Below are positions 31,969 through 41,118 of a stretch of DNA of 64,000 bases, in pieces. Every line of letters starts with the position of its first letter. The stretch's first letter is position 1. The stretch is from Radicibacter daui (lineage in GTDB: Bacteria; Pseudomonadota; Alphaproteobacteria; Radicibacterales; Radicibacteraceae), in assembly GCA_030657355.1 (NCBI GenBank), contig CP131057.1, forward strand, positions 641,501 to 705,500, in the 5' to 3' direction. A program made the translations under genes and the position numbers. A model generated the notes under the pieces. That model was given only the letters and a program-made list of their open reading frames with translations, did not search any database and was not told where the DNA came from.

Positions 31969-32844
31969 ATGGCAACCCCGATCCCCAGTTACTGGCTCTA
32001 TGGCGACAGCCCGGCCCCGCCGGTGCCGCGGTTCCTCCACGCCGAACGCATCGTTGCGCGCGCCCCGCGGCATGACTGGAACATCAGCCCGCACCGCCAT
32101 GCCGACCTGTTTCAGGCCTTTCTCATTACCGAAGGCGGGGCGGTGCTGGAGCTTGAAGGCGGGCGCCAGGAGATCACCGCCCCCTGGCTCCTCTGGCTGC
32201 CGGCCGGCACCGTGCATGGTTTTCATTTCTCGCCGGATACGGACGGGCAGATCATTACCGTCTCGGCGGATTTTCTGACGGCCATCCTGAGCGAGCAGAA
32301 CCTTGCGGAAATCGGGGCCGCCCTGTCAGCCCCCCTCTCCTGTCCCGCGCAGCGGGAGGAGCTTGCCCCCTCCTTCACCGCCATTGCCCGCGCCCTCACC
32401 CAGGATGACGGCGCCCTCCACACCACCATCGAGGCACATCTCAAGCTGCTGCTGGCGAGCTTCTGCGCATTGCTGGAACCCGGCCGCGGCGCAGGCGGGC
32501 GTGAAGAACCCGGCGCCCTGCTGTTCCGCCGTTTCCGCCAGCTGGTAGAGCAGCATTATCGCCAGCAATGGGCCGTCAGTCTTTATGCGCGCGAGCTCGG
32601 CGTCAGCGAGGACAGGCTGCACACCAGCTGTCACCGCCATGCCGGCAAACCGCCACGCCAGGTGCTGCAGGACCGGTTGCTGGTCGAAGCCCAGCGCGAC
32701 CTCATCTACACCACCCTCGATGTTGCCCAGATCGCCTACGGGCTCGGTTTTCGCGACGCCGCCTATTTTTCCCGCTTCTTCAGCAAGCGGACCGGGCTAC
32801 CGCCTGCCGCCTTCCGGCGCACACGCGGCAAAACCGGGAGCTGA
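31969..32844 (+). CDS. pobR: AraC-family regulator of pobA (PobR-like)
   Basis: A 291-residue regulator. The N-terminal cupin (about 25-110) binds the effector: ISPHRHADLFQAFLITEGG and WLLWLPAGTVHGFHFSP. The C-terminal AraC domain (about 190-288) has two helix-turn-helix units, VSLYARELGVSEDRLHTSC and LDVAQIAYGLGFRDAAYFSR, the second with the family FSR.F..R.G motif. AraC-type PobR activates pobA in response to 4-hydroxybenzoate in Agrobacterium and relatives, and the divergent position supports that here. Symbol given from context, not from specific residues. Confidence 0.85.
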   Translation: MATPIPSYWLYGDSPAPPVPRFLHAERIVARAPRHDWNISPHRHADLFQAFLITEGGAVLELEGGRQEITAPWLLWLPAGTVHGFHFSPDTDGQIITVSADFLTAILSEQNLAEIGAALSAPLSCPAQREELAPSFTAIARALTQDDGALHTTIEAHLKLLLASFCALLEPGRGAGGREEPGALLFRRFRQLVEQHYRQQWAVSLYARELGVSEDRLHTSCHRHAGKPPRQVLQDRLLVEAQRDLIYTTLDVAQIAYGLGFRDAAYFSRFFSKRTGLPPAAFRRTRGKTGS

Positions 32845-33433
32845 CATTCCGGTCAGATGGTTTTTTTGGTGCCAAACCACCCGGCAGCGATTTTTTTTCG
32901 TCTTCCGCCCTGACGAGCCGATTAGTCACTGATGCTTGTTACCCCTTGAACACACCCCAAAAGGCGTACTGCCGCCACCTTTCAGGTCGGCAGATCTTTC
33001 CTCCCGCATTGCAAAAAATCCATTCTATATCAGGCAGTTATTTCCCATCTGAGGAAAAGGGTGCCGGTCATGCGGCAATTTCTGCCGGGCAGACTCCGCG
33101 TGGCAGGTTCTGCCTGTTGTCGGCACGATTGAGGATGGCAGGCCACCCCTCACAACAGTCAGGATAAAAATCGGGGCGTTAAAAATAAAAACGGCGCATT
33201 ATTCGTACTAATTTCTTAAATATACTTCACTAGGCAAAAAATGCATTGCTCTTTTACAAAGTAGGCAAAAATTTCCCTTTATAGATCGGCAATTTTTTCT
33301 CAAAATTTAGCGACAGTTTTCTTTTGGCCGCCCGTAACACTACCGGCAATGGAGCAAAGCCAAGACCGCCCCCAAGGTCAGGAAACAGGCAAAAAGCCGG
33401 CCAATCTTAGGGGTAATTCAAGGGGTGCAGCAG
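32845..33433. other. AT-rich intergenic region upstream of the ECF sigma gene
   Basis: No gene is supported in these 589 bases. The left part is ordinary GC-rich sequence with scattered T runs. From about 33170 to 33330 it becomes AT-rich and carries TAGGCAAAAA twice (33231-33240 and 33262-33271, 31 bases apart), with a further AGGCAAAAA at 33387-33395. These repeats could be binding sites for the sigma factor's own control or for another regulator. The AT-rich block is the probable promoter of the sigma gene. Confidence 0.45.
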
Positions 33434-34045
33434 ATGACATCGGCGCTAATGTCTCGGCCTCAGGTAACAACGTCCGCCGCGTCGGACAGTGACGACAGCC
33501 TTCTGGCCCGCATGCGGGCCGATGACACGGCAGCCTACCGGTTGCTGGTTGAGCGGCACATCGACAGGGCCTTCGGCCTTGCCTTGCGGGTTTTGAAGAA
33601 CTCGGCCGATGCCGAGGATGTGACGCAGGAAGCCTTCGTGAAGGCCTGGCAAAAACGGCATGACTGGCAGGAAGGCCGGGCGAAATTCTCGACCTGGCTC
33701 TACCGGGTCATCGTCAATGCCTGCATCGACCAGCTGCGCGGGCCGCGCGGCGAAAATCTCGACGATGTGCCCGAACCCCGGGATGAGAGCGAAGACGCCG
33801 TCTCCTGCATTCACCGCCAGCAGGTGGTGCTGCAGCTCGACAAGGCACTCTCCCGCCTGCCCGCCCCCCAGCGCGCCGCCATCACGCTCTCCTACCATGA
33901 AGGGCTCAGCAACAAGGAAATCGCCGAAGTGATGGGCACCAGCCTGTTTGCGGTGGAATCCCTGCTGAAGCGCGGCCGCCAGCGCCTGCGCGAGCTGCTG
34001 AAGCGTGCGGAAGGGGACGTCCGCTCCATGCTGTCGGGGGACTGA
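33434..34045 (+). CDS. ECF-type RNA polymerase sigma factor
   Basis: A 203-residue sigma-70 family protein with only regions 2 and 4. Region 2 (about 28-95): YRLLVERHIDRAFGLALRVL, then the core-binding DAEDVTQEAFVKAWQ and the -10-reading FSTWLYRVIVNACIDQLR. Region 4 (about 135-190): LDKALSRLPAPQRAAITLSY and the helix-turn-helix GLSNKEIAEVMGTSLFAVES. The ATG at 33434 has AGGGG eight bases upstream; a GTG nine bases earlier lies on top of that site. No anti-sigma follows directly; the flagellin gene starts 201 bases later. A small WP-motif protein of the kind often paired with such sigma factors lies at 37572-37856. Confidence 0.92.
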   Translation: MTSALMSRPQVTTSAASDSDDSLLARMRADDTAAYRLLVERHIDRAFGLALRVLKNSADAEDVTQEAFVKAWQKRHDWQEGRAKFSTWLYRVIVNACIDQLRGPRGENLDDVPEPRDESEDAVSCIHRQQVVLQLDKALSRLPAPQRAAITLSYHEGLSNKEIAEVMGTSLFAVESLLKRGRQRLRELLKRAEGDVRSMLSGD

Positions 34046-34246
34046 ACCCGGCCGAAAAGTCACAGGCCCTCAGCCGCCGGCACCTTGCCCGCGGCAAAAA
34101 TCCTATTTGAGTCAATGCCATAAACACCCAGCGCATTTTTTGCGCCTGCTTTGCCCTGCCCCACCGTGGAAATCAGTGTGGGCGATGACGGCAACCCCGT
34201 TGCGTCCGCGGCTTTCAAGTCATCCGGCAACCGATGGAGCCGTTTC

Positions 34247-35077
34247 ATGCCCGTTATCTCCACCAACGTCGCAGCCAACTCCGCGCTGCGCTACCTGAAC
34301 CAGAACTCCGACGCCCAGTCGTCGTCCATCTCCAAGCTCGCCAGCGGCTCGTCGATCATCAAGGCGTCCGACAACGCAGCCGGCCTTGCCATCGGCACCC
34401 AGCTGGGCGCCGATGTCACGGTGCTGAACCAGGCAGCGACCAACGCCTCGCAGGGTTCCTCGATCCTGCAGACTGCCGACGGCGGCCTTGCCCGCATCAG
34501 CGACATTCTCTCCCGCCTCAAGACCCTGGCCGCCCAGTCGGACAGCGGCGCCGTCACCGACGACCAGCGCTCCGATGACATCGACGCGGAATTCCAGGAA
34601 CTGCTGAGCGAAATCGACGATATCGCCAGCTCCACCCGCTACAATGGCGACGCGCTGCTGGACGGCACCAGCCAGTTCGCCTCCGGCGTGTCCTTCCTCG
34701 TCGGCACCAACTCCAGCGACACGCTGACCATCACCATCGACAGCTCCGACACCACGGCGCTCTCGATCGACAGCCTCGACGTCACCACCCAGACCAACGC
34801 CGAGAGCGCGCTCGACGCCCTCGACACCGCGATCGACACCATCTCGGCCCAGCGCGCCACGCTTGGCGCCACCATGTCGCGCTTCGACTACCGCTCGGAG
34901 ACGATCGCCACCCAGGTGGAAAACTCCGAAGCCTCGCAGTCCACCGTCATGGACGTCGATGTCGCGGCGGAAAAGACCAAGCTCTCGGCCGAAGACGTCA
35001 AGACCCAGGCGGCCATCGCCGCCCTGACCCAGGCCAACAAGATGCCGTCCGAACTGCTCAACCTGCTGCAGTCCTGA
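34247..35077 (+). CDS. fliC: Flagellin
   Basis: A 276-residue short flagellin, exported through the flagellar type III system to build the filament. It has conserved N-terminal D0/D1 (VISTNVAANSALRYLNQN, ISKLASGSSIIKASDNAAGL, QAATNASQGSSILQTADGGL) and C-terminal D1/D0 (ALDTAIDTISAQRATLGAT, RFDYRSETIATQVEN). The middle is short, so the outer D2/D3 domains are absent. No Cys. The start at 34247 gives the normal MPVISTN; GGAG lies upstream. The 201-base gap before it has the small hairpin GCGCA-TTTTT-TGCGC at 34131-34145, and I could not find a convincing sigma-28 or sigma-54 promoter. Confidence 0.95.
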   Translation: MPVISTNVAANSALRYLNQNSDAQSSSISKLASGSSIIKASDNAAGLAIGTQLGADVTVLNQAATNASQGSSILQTADGGLARISDILSRLKTLAAQSDSGAVTDDQRSDDIDAEFQELLSEIDDIASSTRYNGDALLDGTSQFASGVSFLVGTNSSDTLTITIDSSDTTALSIDSLDVTTQTNAESALDALDTAIDTISAQRATLGATMSRFDYRSETIATQVENSEASQSTVMDVDVAAEKTKLSAEDVKTQAAIAALTQANKMPSELLNLLQS

Positions 35078-35187
35078 TGGTTCGAGCGGTACTGGCCGGC
35101 AGCCCCTTCCCGCTGCCGGCCGGTGCCGGTTCGTCTTCCTTCCCGTTCCAGACCAGCCGGGCTCGTGCGTAGCCTGCCGGAGGCATC

Positions 35188-36849
35188 ATGGCATCGACCT
35201 CTTCCGTCAGCAGCTCCACGACGACCTATTCGACCGACGCGTTCGACTTCGATACCGACGCCATCGTCGAGGCCGCCGTTGCCGCGCGCACCGACCGCGC
35301 CGACGAGATCGACACCAAGATCTCCGCCAACGAAACCAAGATCAGCGCCTATGAGCAGACCCAGACGCTGCTGCAGGATCTGGAAGACACCATCGACGCG
35401 CTGAACGACCCTTCGGACGAAGACAACGTCTTTGAAGAGCGCATCGGCACCCTCACTTCCAGCACCTCCACCGATGCCACCGAACTGCTCGACACCACCA
35501 TCGAGAACGGCACCGCCACCGGCAGCCACACGGTTGAGATCACCCAGATCGCTACCGCCCAGCGCCTTGGCAGCACCTACCAGACGTCACGCTCCGAAGA
35601 GCTTGGCCTCACCGGTACGCTCTCCATCTCCACCGACACCGGCAGTGCGGATATCTCCATCACCGACGACATGTCGCTGGAAGAAATCGCCGACGCCATC
35701 AACCTGATGAATGACGATACCGGCGTCACCGCCTCGATCCTCACGGTATCGAGCGGCGAATACATGCTGGTGCTGACGGCGGATAACACCAACCAGGAAA
35801 TCTCCGTCACCTCCGACAGCACGACGGATATGGCCCAGAGCCTCGGCATCACCGACAGCTCGGGCGATTACACCAACGTGCTGCAGGAAGCCCAGCCCGC
35901 CATCGTCACCGTCGACGGCATCAGCGGCATCGAGCGCGACAGCAACGATATCGACGATGTGATCGACGGCATCACCCTGCATCTGCTGAAGGCCGAAAGC
36001 GGCACCACCATCACCATCAAGGTGGAGCAGGACACCGACGCCATCGAGACGGCGCTCAATGATTTCGTCACCGCCTACAACAGCTGGCGCTCGTGGGTGG
36101 CACAGAACCAGGCGACCAACTCCGACGGCACAGCCTCCGACACCGCCTATCTCTTCGGCGATTCAACCCTGCGCTCTGCCTCCACCAGCCTCGGCTCCAT
36201 TCTCGGCAATATGGTCGGCGGGCATTCGCTGGCCGAATTCGGCATCACGCTCAATGACGACAACGAGCTGGAGATCGACGACGACACGCTGGAAGACGCG
36301 CTCGACAACAATCTCTCCGAACTTCAGGCCCTGCTGGAATATTCCGGCAAGACCTCCTCGACGGAACTGACGCTCGATAGCCATGACGGCGCCAGCTATT
36401 CCGGCAGCTTCCAGATGAAGATCACCGTCGATGCCGATGGCGATCTCTCCGGCGTCTCGGTGAATGGCGACAGCTCGCTCTTCACGGTTTCCGGCAACAC
36501 CATCACCGGGGCGGAAGGCAGCATCTATGAGGGGCTGGTCTTCAAATATACCGGCGACACCGCCGCGACGGTCACCGTGACCATCAGCCAGGGTCTTGCC
36601 GACCAGATGTACCAGGTGACCCACGCGGCGTCCGACAGCGATACCGGCACGTTGCAGACCCTGATCGACGATCTGGAATCCACCGACGACGATTTGCAGG
36701 ACCAGAGCGACCAGATCCGCTCCGACGCGGAAGAGTACCGCGATTACCTGCTGACCTATTACGCCAAGATCGAGGCCAAGATTGCCGCGGCCGAGTCAAC
36801 GCTCACCGTGCTCAAGGCACTCAACGCCGCGGATTCTTCCGACAGCTGA
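35188..36849 (+). CDS. fliD: Flagellar filament cap protein FliD
   Basis: A 553-residue FliD that caps the growing filament. The N-terminal part has the FliD pattern: DFDTDAIVEAAVAARTDRAD, a coiled coil (about 45-75), then HTVEITQIATAQRL and AEFGITLNDDNELEIDDDTL later on. The C-terminal coiled coil (about 505-550) ends YYAKIEAKIAAAESTLTVLK. The central domain is enriched in Asp, Ser and Thr, as in the other exported proteins of this cluster, and lacks Cys. It sits 110 bases after fliC and 25 before fliS, the classical order. Confidence 0.93.
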   Translation: MASTSSVSSSTTTYSTDAFDFDTDAIVEAAVAARTDRADEIDTKISANETKISAYEQTQTLLQDLEDTIDALNDPSDEDNVFEERIGTLTSSTSTDATELLDTTIENGTATGSHTVEITQIATAQRLGSTYQTSRSEELGLTGTLSISTDTGSADISITDDMSLEEIADAINLMNDDTGVTASILTVSSGEYMLVLTADNTNQEISVTSDSTTDMAQSLGITDSSGDYTNVLQEAQPAIVTVDGISGIERDSNDIDDVIDGITLHLLKAESGTTITIKVEQDTDAIETALNDFVTAYNSWRSWVAQNQATNSDGTASDTAYLFGDSTLRSASTSLGSILGNMVGGHSLAEFGITLNDDNELEIDDDTLEDALDNNLSELQALLEYSGKTSSTELTLDSHDGASYSGSFQMKITVDADGDLSGVSVNGDSSLFTVSGNTITGAEGSIYEGLVFKYTGDTAATVTVTISQGLADQMYQVTHAASDSDTGTLQTLIDDLESTDDDLQDQSDQIRSDAEEYRDYLLTYYAKIEAKIAAAESTLTVLKALNAADSSDS

Positions 36850-36874
36850 TCCTTCCTTAGTTGAGGAAAACCCC

Positions 36875-37348
36875 ATGACCCGGACCAAGACTTCCCCCGC
36901 CCGTGGTGCCTCCGCCTACAAGGCCGCGGTACAGACCACCCCGCCGCTCTTTGCCGTCGTCATGCTCTATGACAAGGCGCTCTATCACATGGCCAATGCA
37001 GCCCGTGCCGCCGAGAAGCGCGATTTCGAGGGGCATTTCAACGAGGTCAGCAAGGCCGTCACCATCTTCAACGGCCTCAACCGCAATCTCGAGATGGAGC
37101 GGGGCGGCAGGGTCGGCACATCGCTCAGGGATATGTACACCTCGCTCGCCAATGTGCTGCTGGGCTCAATCCGCCGGCCCAATGGCGCCGAGATCATCCA
37201 GAAGCTGATCGAAGCCGTGCGCATCACCCGCGATGCCTGGGCCGAGATTGCCAACAGCCCGGCCGCGCATATGCCGCCTGCCGGCGGCGGCGAACACAAC
37301 ACCTCCGGCCGTATCGGTGCCGCTTCCGGCGTCTTCGGCCGGGCCTGA
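36875..37348 (+). CDS. fliS: Flagellar secretion chaperone FliS
   Basis: A 157-residue cytoplasmic chaperone that keeps flagellin unfolded for export. The helical core reads SAYKAAVQTTPPLFAVVMLY, then AEKRDFEGHFNEVSKAVTIF and NLEMERGGRVGTSLRDMYTS, ending in a disordered Gly/Ala tail. The start at 36875 follows TTGAGGAAAACCCC; the frame is open upstream within fliD but without a ribosome site. The core has the P-L-x-x-V-V-M-L-Y-D pattern of FliS. Confidence 0.9.
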   Translation: MTRTKTSPARGASAYKAAVQTTPPLFAVVMLYDKALYHMANAARAAEKRDFEGHFNEVSKAVTIFNGLNRNLEMERGGRVGTSLRDMYTSLANVLLGSIRRPNGAEIIQKLIEAVRITRDAWAEIANSPAAHMPPAGGGEHNTSGRIGAASGVFGRA

Positions 37349-37571
37349 GCCCCGATCACCGGGAATTGATCATGCTCTGCCACCCCCGCCTTGTTTCGGC
37401 CTTGCGCGGCTCTTACGGTAGCGGCCAGCCGGCCTCTGCCGGAAGGGCCGCATCAGGGGGTGTATTCCCTTGCGGCATTTACCTATTATCGGTTTGCCCC
37501 ACCCGCCGTCAGGCTGGTGGCCGGCATTCCTGCGGCAAGGATAGAGCGTCTTTATCGTGGCACGAGCGCCG

Positions 37572-37856
37572 ATGACCATGCGGGCCTTTCAGGATCTCGT
37601 CGACCGTTGCGGCGACAACCCGGCCAATTGGCCCGGAGACGAACGCACTGCCGCTGAGGCGCTGCTGGCCCAGTCGGTCAAGGCGCGCCAGATCCTCGCG
37701 GACGCGCAGCGTCTGGGCGACGGCTTTGCCGCCACCAATACCGACGTAAAGGCACCGTCCGGCCTTGCCGACCGCATCTTCTCAGCTGCACTTGGCAGCG
37801 ATGACGATGCAGACAGCGATCTGGACGACAAATCCTCCGCCAAATCCCGCGGCTGA
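37572..37856 (+). CDS. Small acidic-tailed protein with a W-P-x-D/E-E-R motif
   Basis: A 94-residue soluble protein. Its N-terminus reads MRAFQDLVDRCGDNPANWPGDERTAAEALLAQ (given here only as the key points: Cys-Gly at 9-10, NWPGDER at 16-22), then a helix with DAQRLGDGF, and a hydrophobic LADRIFSAAL before a Ser/Asp tail. Short proteins with a G.NP..WP..ER..A..LL pattern often sit next to ECF sigma genes in Alphaproteobacteria, where they may act as anti-sigma or co-regulator; that is recalled, not shown. Here the nearest sigma gene is 3.5 kb upstream. Starts at 37572 or 37578 are equally possible. No clear ribosome site. Confidence 0.6.
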   Translation: MTMRAFQDLVDRCGDNPANWPGDERTAAEALLAQSVKARQILADAQRLGDGFAATNTDVKAPSGLADRIFSAALGSDDDADSDLDDKSSAKSRG

Positions 37857-38119
37857 AACCGGCCTTCCCGGCCCCGTCTCACGCCCGACAGTCTCCGGCG
37901 TCCTGTAGCCTTAACGCGGCAGGCGATTAACTTCCGTCGCACCGGCCCCAAATTTTTTCTTCAAAACTTTACCGCCCGGAACCCGAGGCCCCGTCCGTAG
38001 TAACCGCCAGAAGGGAAAGACGGACCTCACCAGACCAATAACGGCTCCGCTTCCCATGCATCGATCCAAGGGCTGACCGCGCGCTAGGCGGGGGCCCGCA
38101 GCCTGGGAAGGACGGACCA

Positions 38120-38776
38120 ATGTCTCTGGCGGTCACCTCCTCGACATCCACTACCTCCTCGTCCTCGAGCTCTTCCAGCTCGTCGGCAACGGATGCCTAC
38201 AACACGTTCCTGACGCTGCTGACCACCGAGCTGCAGAACCAGAACCCGGTCGACCCCACGGATACGACGGCCTTCACCAACCAGCTCATCGCACTGGCCG
38301 GGGTCGAGCAGCAGCTCATCACCAACTCCTCGCTCAGCACCATCACCGACAGCCTTTCCTCCCTCACCGCCTCCAACGGTGTCGGCTACATCGGCAAGAC
38401 GGTGACGCTGGAAGGCGACACGACGGCCCTTCAGGACGGCTCCGCCAACTGGAGCTATGACCTCGACAGCACGGCAAGCGACGTGACGCTCACCATCTCC
38501 GACAGCGACGGCAATGTCGTCTGGACCGGTTCGGGCGACACTTCGTCCGGCAGCCACGACCTTTCCTGGGATGGCACCGGCAGCGACGGCACCGAATACA
38601 CCAGCGGCGACTACACGCTCACCGTCAGCGCCACCGATGCCAGCGGCAACGACGTCGACAGCACCACCTACATCAAGGGCAAGGTGACCGGCGTGGACAG
38701 CTCCAGCGGCACGACCGAACTCCTGATCGGCGACATCTCCGTCGACATGGACGATGTGATCGGCATCTCGACCTGA
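38120..38776 (+). CDS. flgD: Flagellar hook assembly protein FlgD
   Basis: A 218-residue hook-cap protein. A run of Ser opens it, followed by the conserved core TDAYNTFLTLLTTELQNQNP, VDPTDTTAFTNQLIALAGVE and then a two-domain C-terminus with the typical GYIGKTVTLEG strand and a FlgD-like Ig fold. It has more than twenty Asp but only three Lys and no Arg. The 263-base gap upstream has no supported gene or promoter. A stable hairpin CGGCCGG-CAAGC-CCGGCCG (38787-38805) lies directly after the stop, before flgE, and may lower read-through or protect the mRNA end. Confidence 0.93.
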   Translation: MSLAVTSSTSTTSSSSSSSSSSATDAYNTFLTLLTTELQNQNPVDPTDTTAFTNQLIALAGVEQQLITNSSLSTITDSLSSLTASNGVGYIGKTVTLEGDTTALQDGSANWSYDLDSTASDVTLTISDSDGNVVWTGSGDTSSGSHDLSWDGTGSDGTEYTSGDYTLTVSATDASGNDVDSTTYIKGKVTGVDSSSGTTELLIGDISVDMDDVIGIST

Positions 38777-38846
38777 CGGGGCCCGGCGGCCGGCAAGCCC
38801 GGCCGTTACGGCACGCCCCATCCCCCTGCTCTCCGGGAGAGAGATC

Positions 38847-40142
38847 ATGAGCCTCAGCGGTGCAATGAACAGCGCGGTTTCCGCGCTGAATGCCCAGAGC
38901 TACGCCCTTTCGCTGATTTCCAGCAATCTCGCGAACTCCAGCACCGTCGGTTACAAGACCGTCGATGCCAGTTTTTCCGACATCGTTACCCAGCAGAGCT
39001 CGCTTGGCACCAAATACGCCTCCGGCGCCGTGCGGGCCACCTCGGTGCAGAACATCTCTACGCAGGGTCTGCTGAGTTCCAGCACCAGCGCCACCAGCCT
39101 TGCCATTTCCGGCGACGGGTTCTTCCCCATCACCGACGGCGTCGACGGCGAGCAGACCTACTACACCCGCGACGGCGAATTCACCGTCAATGATGACGGG
39201 TATCTGGTGAATGGCGACTACTACCTCGTCGGCTGGACCACGGATTCCGACGGCAATGTCACCTCGGCCAACACCAACAGCGTCGATGCGCTGGAGCCGA
39301 TCAACATCGAAAAATATTCCTCGTCTGCCGAAGCGACGACGACGGCCTCCCTTGAGGCGAACCTGCCGGCCGACGCTGAAGTCGGCGATACCTTCGACAC
39401 CTCGATCGATGTCTATGACAGCCTCGGCAATACCCAGGCTGTCTCCGTCACCTGGACCAAGACGGACACCAACGAGTGGACGATGACCGTCAACGACCCG
39501 ACGGACCCGTCCTCGGGAGAGGCGACGGGCACCGCCGGCGGCACCACCAGCTACACCATCAGCTTCAATGATGATGGCACGCTTAACACCATCACCGACA
39601 GCTCGGGCAACACGGTTACCGAACCTACCATCACCATCGACAGCTGGGATGACGGTGCCGGCGCCAGCAGCATCTCGCTCAATCTCGGCACCTCGGGCGA
39701 GGCGGATGGCCTCACCCAGTACACCACCGGCGATGATGACCCGCAGGTGTCGGTGGAATCCATCGATACCGACGGCGTGCAGTATGGCTCGCTCACCGGC
39801 GTCAGCATTGCCAGCGACGGCACGGTGACGGCGGTCTATTCCAACGGCCAGGAACTGCCGATCTACAAGATCCCGATCGTTACCTTCCCGGCGGAAAACA
39901 ATCTCGAGATCCTCTCGGACGGCGTCTACGCCCAGACCACGGACAGCGGCAATTACACGCTGCACGTCGCCGGTGAAGACGGGGCAGGCTCGATCAGCAG
40001 CTATTATCTGGAAGAGTCGACCACTGACACGGCGACCGAATTTTCCAAGATGATCGTTGCCCAGCAGGCCTACTCCGCCGCCTCGCAGGTCGTCACCACC
40101 GTCAAGGATATGTACGACAGCCTGCTGCAAGCGGTGCGGTGA
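38847..40142 (+). CDS. flgE: Flagellar hook protein FlgE
   Basis: A 431-residue hook protein. The N-terminal rod/hook motif MSLSGAMNSAVSALNAQSYA leads into SLISSNLANSSTVGYKTVDA and LAISGDGFFPITDG, and the C-terminal motif reads EFSKMIVAQQAYSAASQVV, then VKDMYDSLLQAVR. A flexible Thr/Asp-rich middle forms the outer domains. GGGAGAGA precedes the ATG. Length is in the usual range. It overlaps the next gene by four bases, so the chaperone-like genes behind it are translated together with it. Confidence 0.94.
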   Translation: MSLSGAMNSAVSALNAQSYALSLISSNLANSSTVGYKTVDASFSDIVTQQSSLGTKYASGAVRATSVQNISTQGLLSSSTSATSLAISGDGFFPITDGVDGEQTYYTRDGEFTVNDDGYLVNGDYYLVGWTTDSDGNVTSANTNSVDALEPINIEKYSSSAEATTTASLEANLPADAEVGDTFDTSIDVYDSLGNTQAVSVTWTKTDTNEWTMTVNDPTDPSSGEATGTAGGTTSYTISFNDDGTLNTITDSSGNTVTEPTITIDSWDDGAGASSISLNLGTSGEADGLTQYTTGDDDPQVSVESIDTDGVQYGSLTGVSIASDGTVTAVYSNGQELPIYKIPIVTFPAENNLEILSDGVYAQTTDSGNYTLHVAGEDGAGSISSYYLEESTTDTATEFSKMIVAQQAYSAASQVVTTVKDMYDSLLQAVR

Positions 40143-40516
40143 GGCAGGCGGCGATGAAAAACTCCGCCCAGACCTCCCGCAAGGCCCGTGCGCTGCACGA
40201 TCAGGCAGCCGCTGCAGCCGGCCGGCGCCTTGCCCAGATCCGGGTCGGCCTGTGCCCGGACGTGCCGGGCGAGGCTCCGGTGCTGGATTTCGCCCGCGGC
40301 CTCGGCCGCCAGCTGGAAACAGCGGACACCGCCGCCCGCAACGATCTGATGCTGCGCGCCGCCATGGCGATCGCCGACATCCGCGACCTCGTGAATTCGC
40401 TCGACGCCCAGCTGCGGCAGACCCGCGAGGAACTGCAACGTCTGAACGGCCACAGCCGGGCAGCGCTGGCTTATGCCGGTGCCGTCGGCACGGCAAAAAT
40501 GGGAAGACCCCGATGA
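40139..40516 (+). CDS. Unknown helical protein in the hook operon
   Basis: A 125-residue protein starting at GTG 40139, overlapping the flgE stop (an ATG at 40154 is an alternative). It is all helix: an Ala/Arg-rich N-terminus (RKARALHDQAAAAAGRRLAQ), a segment CPDVPGEAPVLDFARGLGRQ, and a C-terminal coiled coil (DIRDLVNSLDAQLRQTREEL). No signal or membrane span. It overlaps the FlgN-like gene by four bases. The position between flgE and flgN-like suggests a role in hook or junction protein export, perhaps as a chaperone or length-control helper, but I do not recognise the family. Confidence 0.65.
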   Translation: MRQAAMKNSAQTSRKARALHDQAAAAAGRRLAQIRVGLCPDVPGEAPVLDFARGLGRQLETADTAARNDLMLRAAMAIADIRDLVNSLDAQLRQTREELQRLNGHSRAALAYAGAVGTAKMGRPR

Positions 40517-41052
40517 ACGCTTCGCCCCGTCCCGCCCTCCGCCCGGCCGCCCCCCGCCCTGCCGCACTCAAGGCCGGTCCCGATACCGTGCTGCCGATGC
40601 CGGGCCCGACGCTTGCCGATGCCGAAACCGCCGGCCCCGACCCTGTCGTCGGCATGCTGAAGGTAATGGACGATCTGTGCGACCTGCTGCGCGAGGAAAA
40701 CGAGCTGCTCTCCGAAGGGCTGCCCGCCAAGCTCTCGCTCAAGACCGAACGCAAGGTGGCGCTGACGCATGAGTATAGCCAGCTGCGCGAAGCCATGATG
40801 CAGACGGCAGAAGTACAAGGTGCAAGCCGCGTTGCCGGCATGCGCGAGCAGCTTTTGAGCGCTGCCGGGGTGCTGGACGGGCTTGCCCGCGAAAATACCC
40901 GCCGTATCGAGGTTGCCATCACCGCCAGCCGCCGGCGCATTAACGCCGTCATGCAGGCCATCCGCGATGTGGCCGAAGCAGACCGCCCTTACTGCGAAGC
41001 CGGCGTACGTGCCAGCGGCCCCGCCCCCACCACCCGCAGCTACGAGGCCTGA
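40513..41052 (+). CDS. flgN: FlgN-like export chaperone
   Basis: A 179-residue helical protein. After a disordered Pro/Ala-rich head (residues 1-45), the core reads MLKVMDDLCDLLREENELLS, then LSLKTERKVALTHEYSQLRE and a coiled coil to about 165. This matches the FlgN pattern of a helical protein with an 'LL..E...L...' head and 'K..L...Y' second helix. FlgN escorts the hook-filament junction proteins FlgK and FlgL, which are the next two genes. It overlaps the preceding gene by four bases. Assignment rests on pattern and position. Confidence 0.75.
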   Translation: MNASPRPALRPAAPRPAALKAGPDTVLPMPGPTLADAETAGPDPVVGMLKVMDDLCDLLREENELLSEGLPAKLSLKTERKVALTHEYSQLREAMMQTAEVQGASRVAGMREQLLSAAGVLDGLARENTRRIEVAITASRRRINAVMQAIRDVAEADRPYCEAGVRASGPAPTTRSYEA

Positions 41053-41118
41053 GCGCCGCTTTTACGGCGTTGATGGCCCCGGGCTCGCCCTTGACCTGAG
41101 GCAGGAGATCCTGAAGCC

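Noticed and set aside
37500-37560. Possible sigma-54 promoter before the small WP-motif gene
   Set aside because: GGC...TGC elements are present but the GG-to-GC spacing does not fit the -24/-12 rule.
38673-40961. A 762-codon reverse frame through flgE and the chaperone genes
   Set aside because: Shadow of real flagellar genes; low-complexity Arg/Gly/Ala sequence without motifs.
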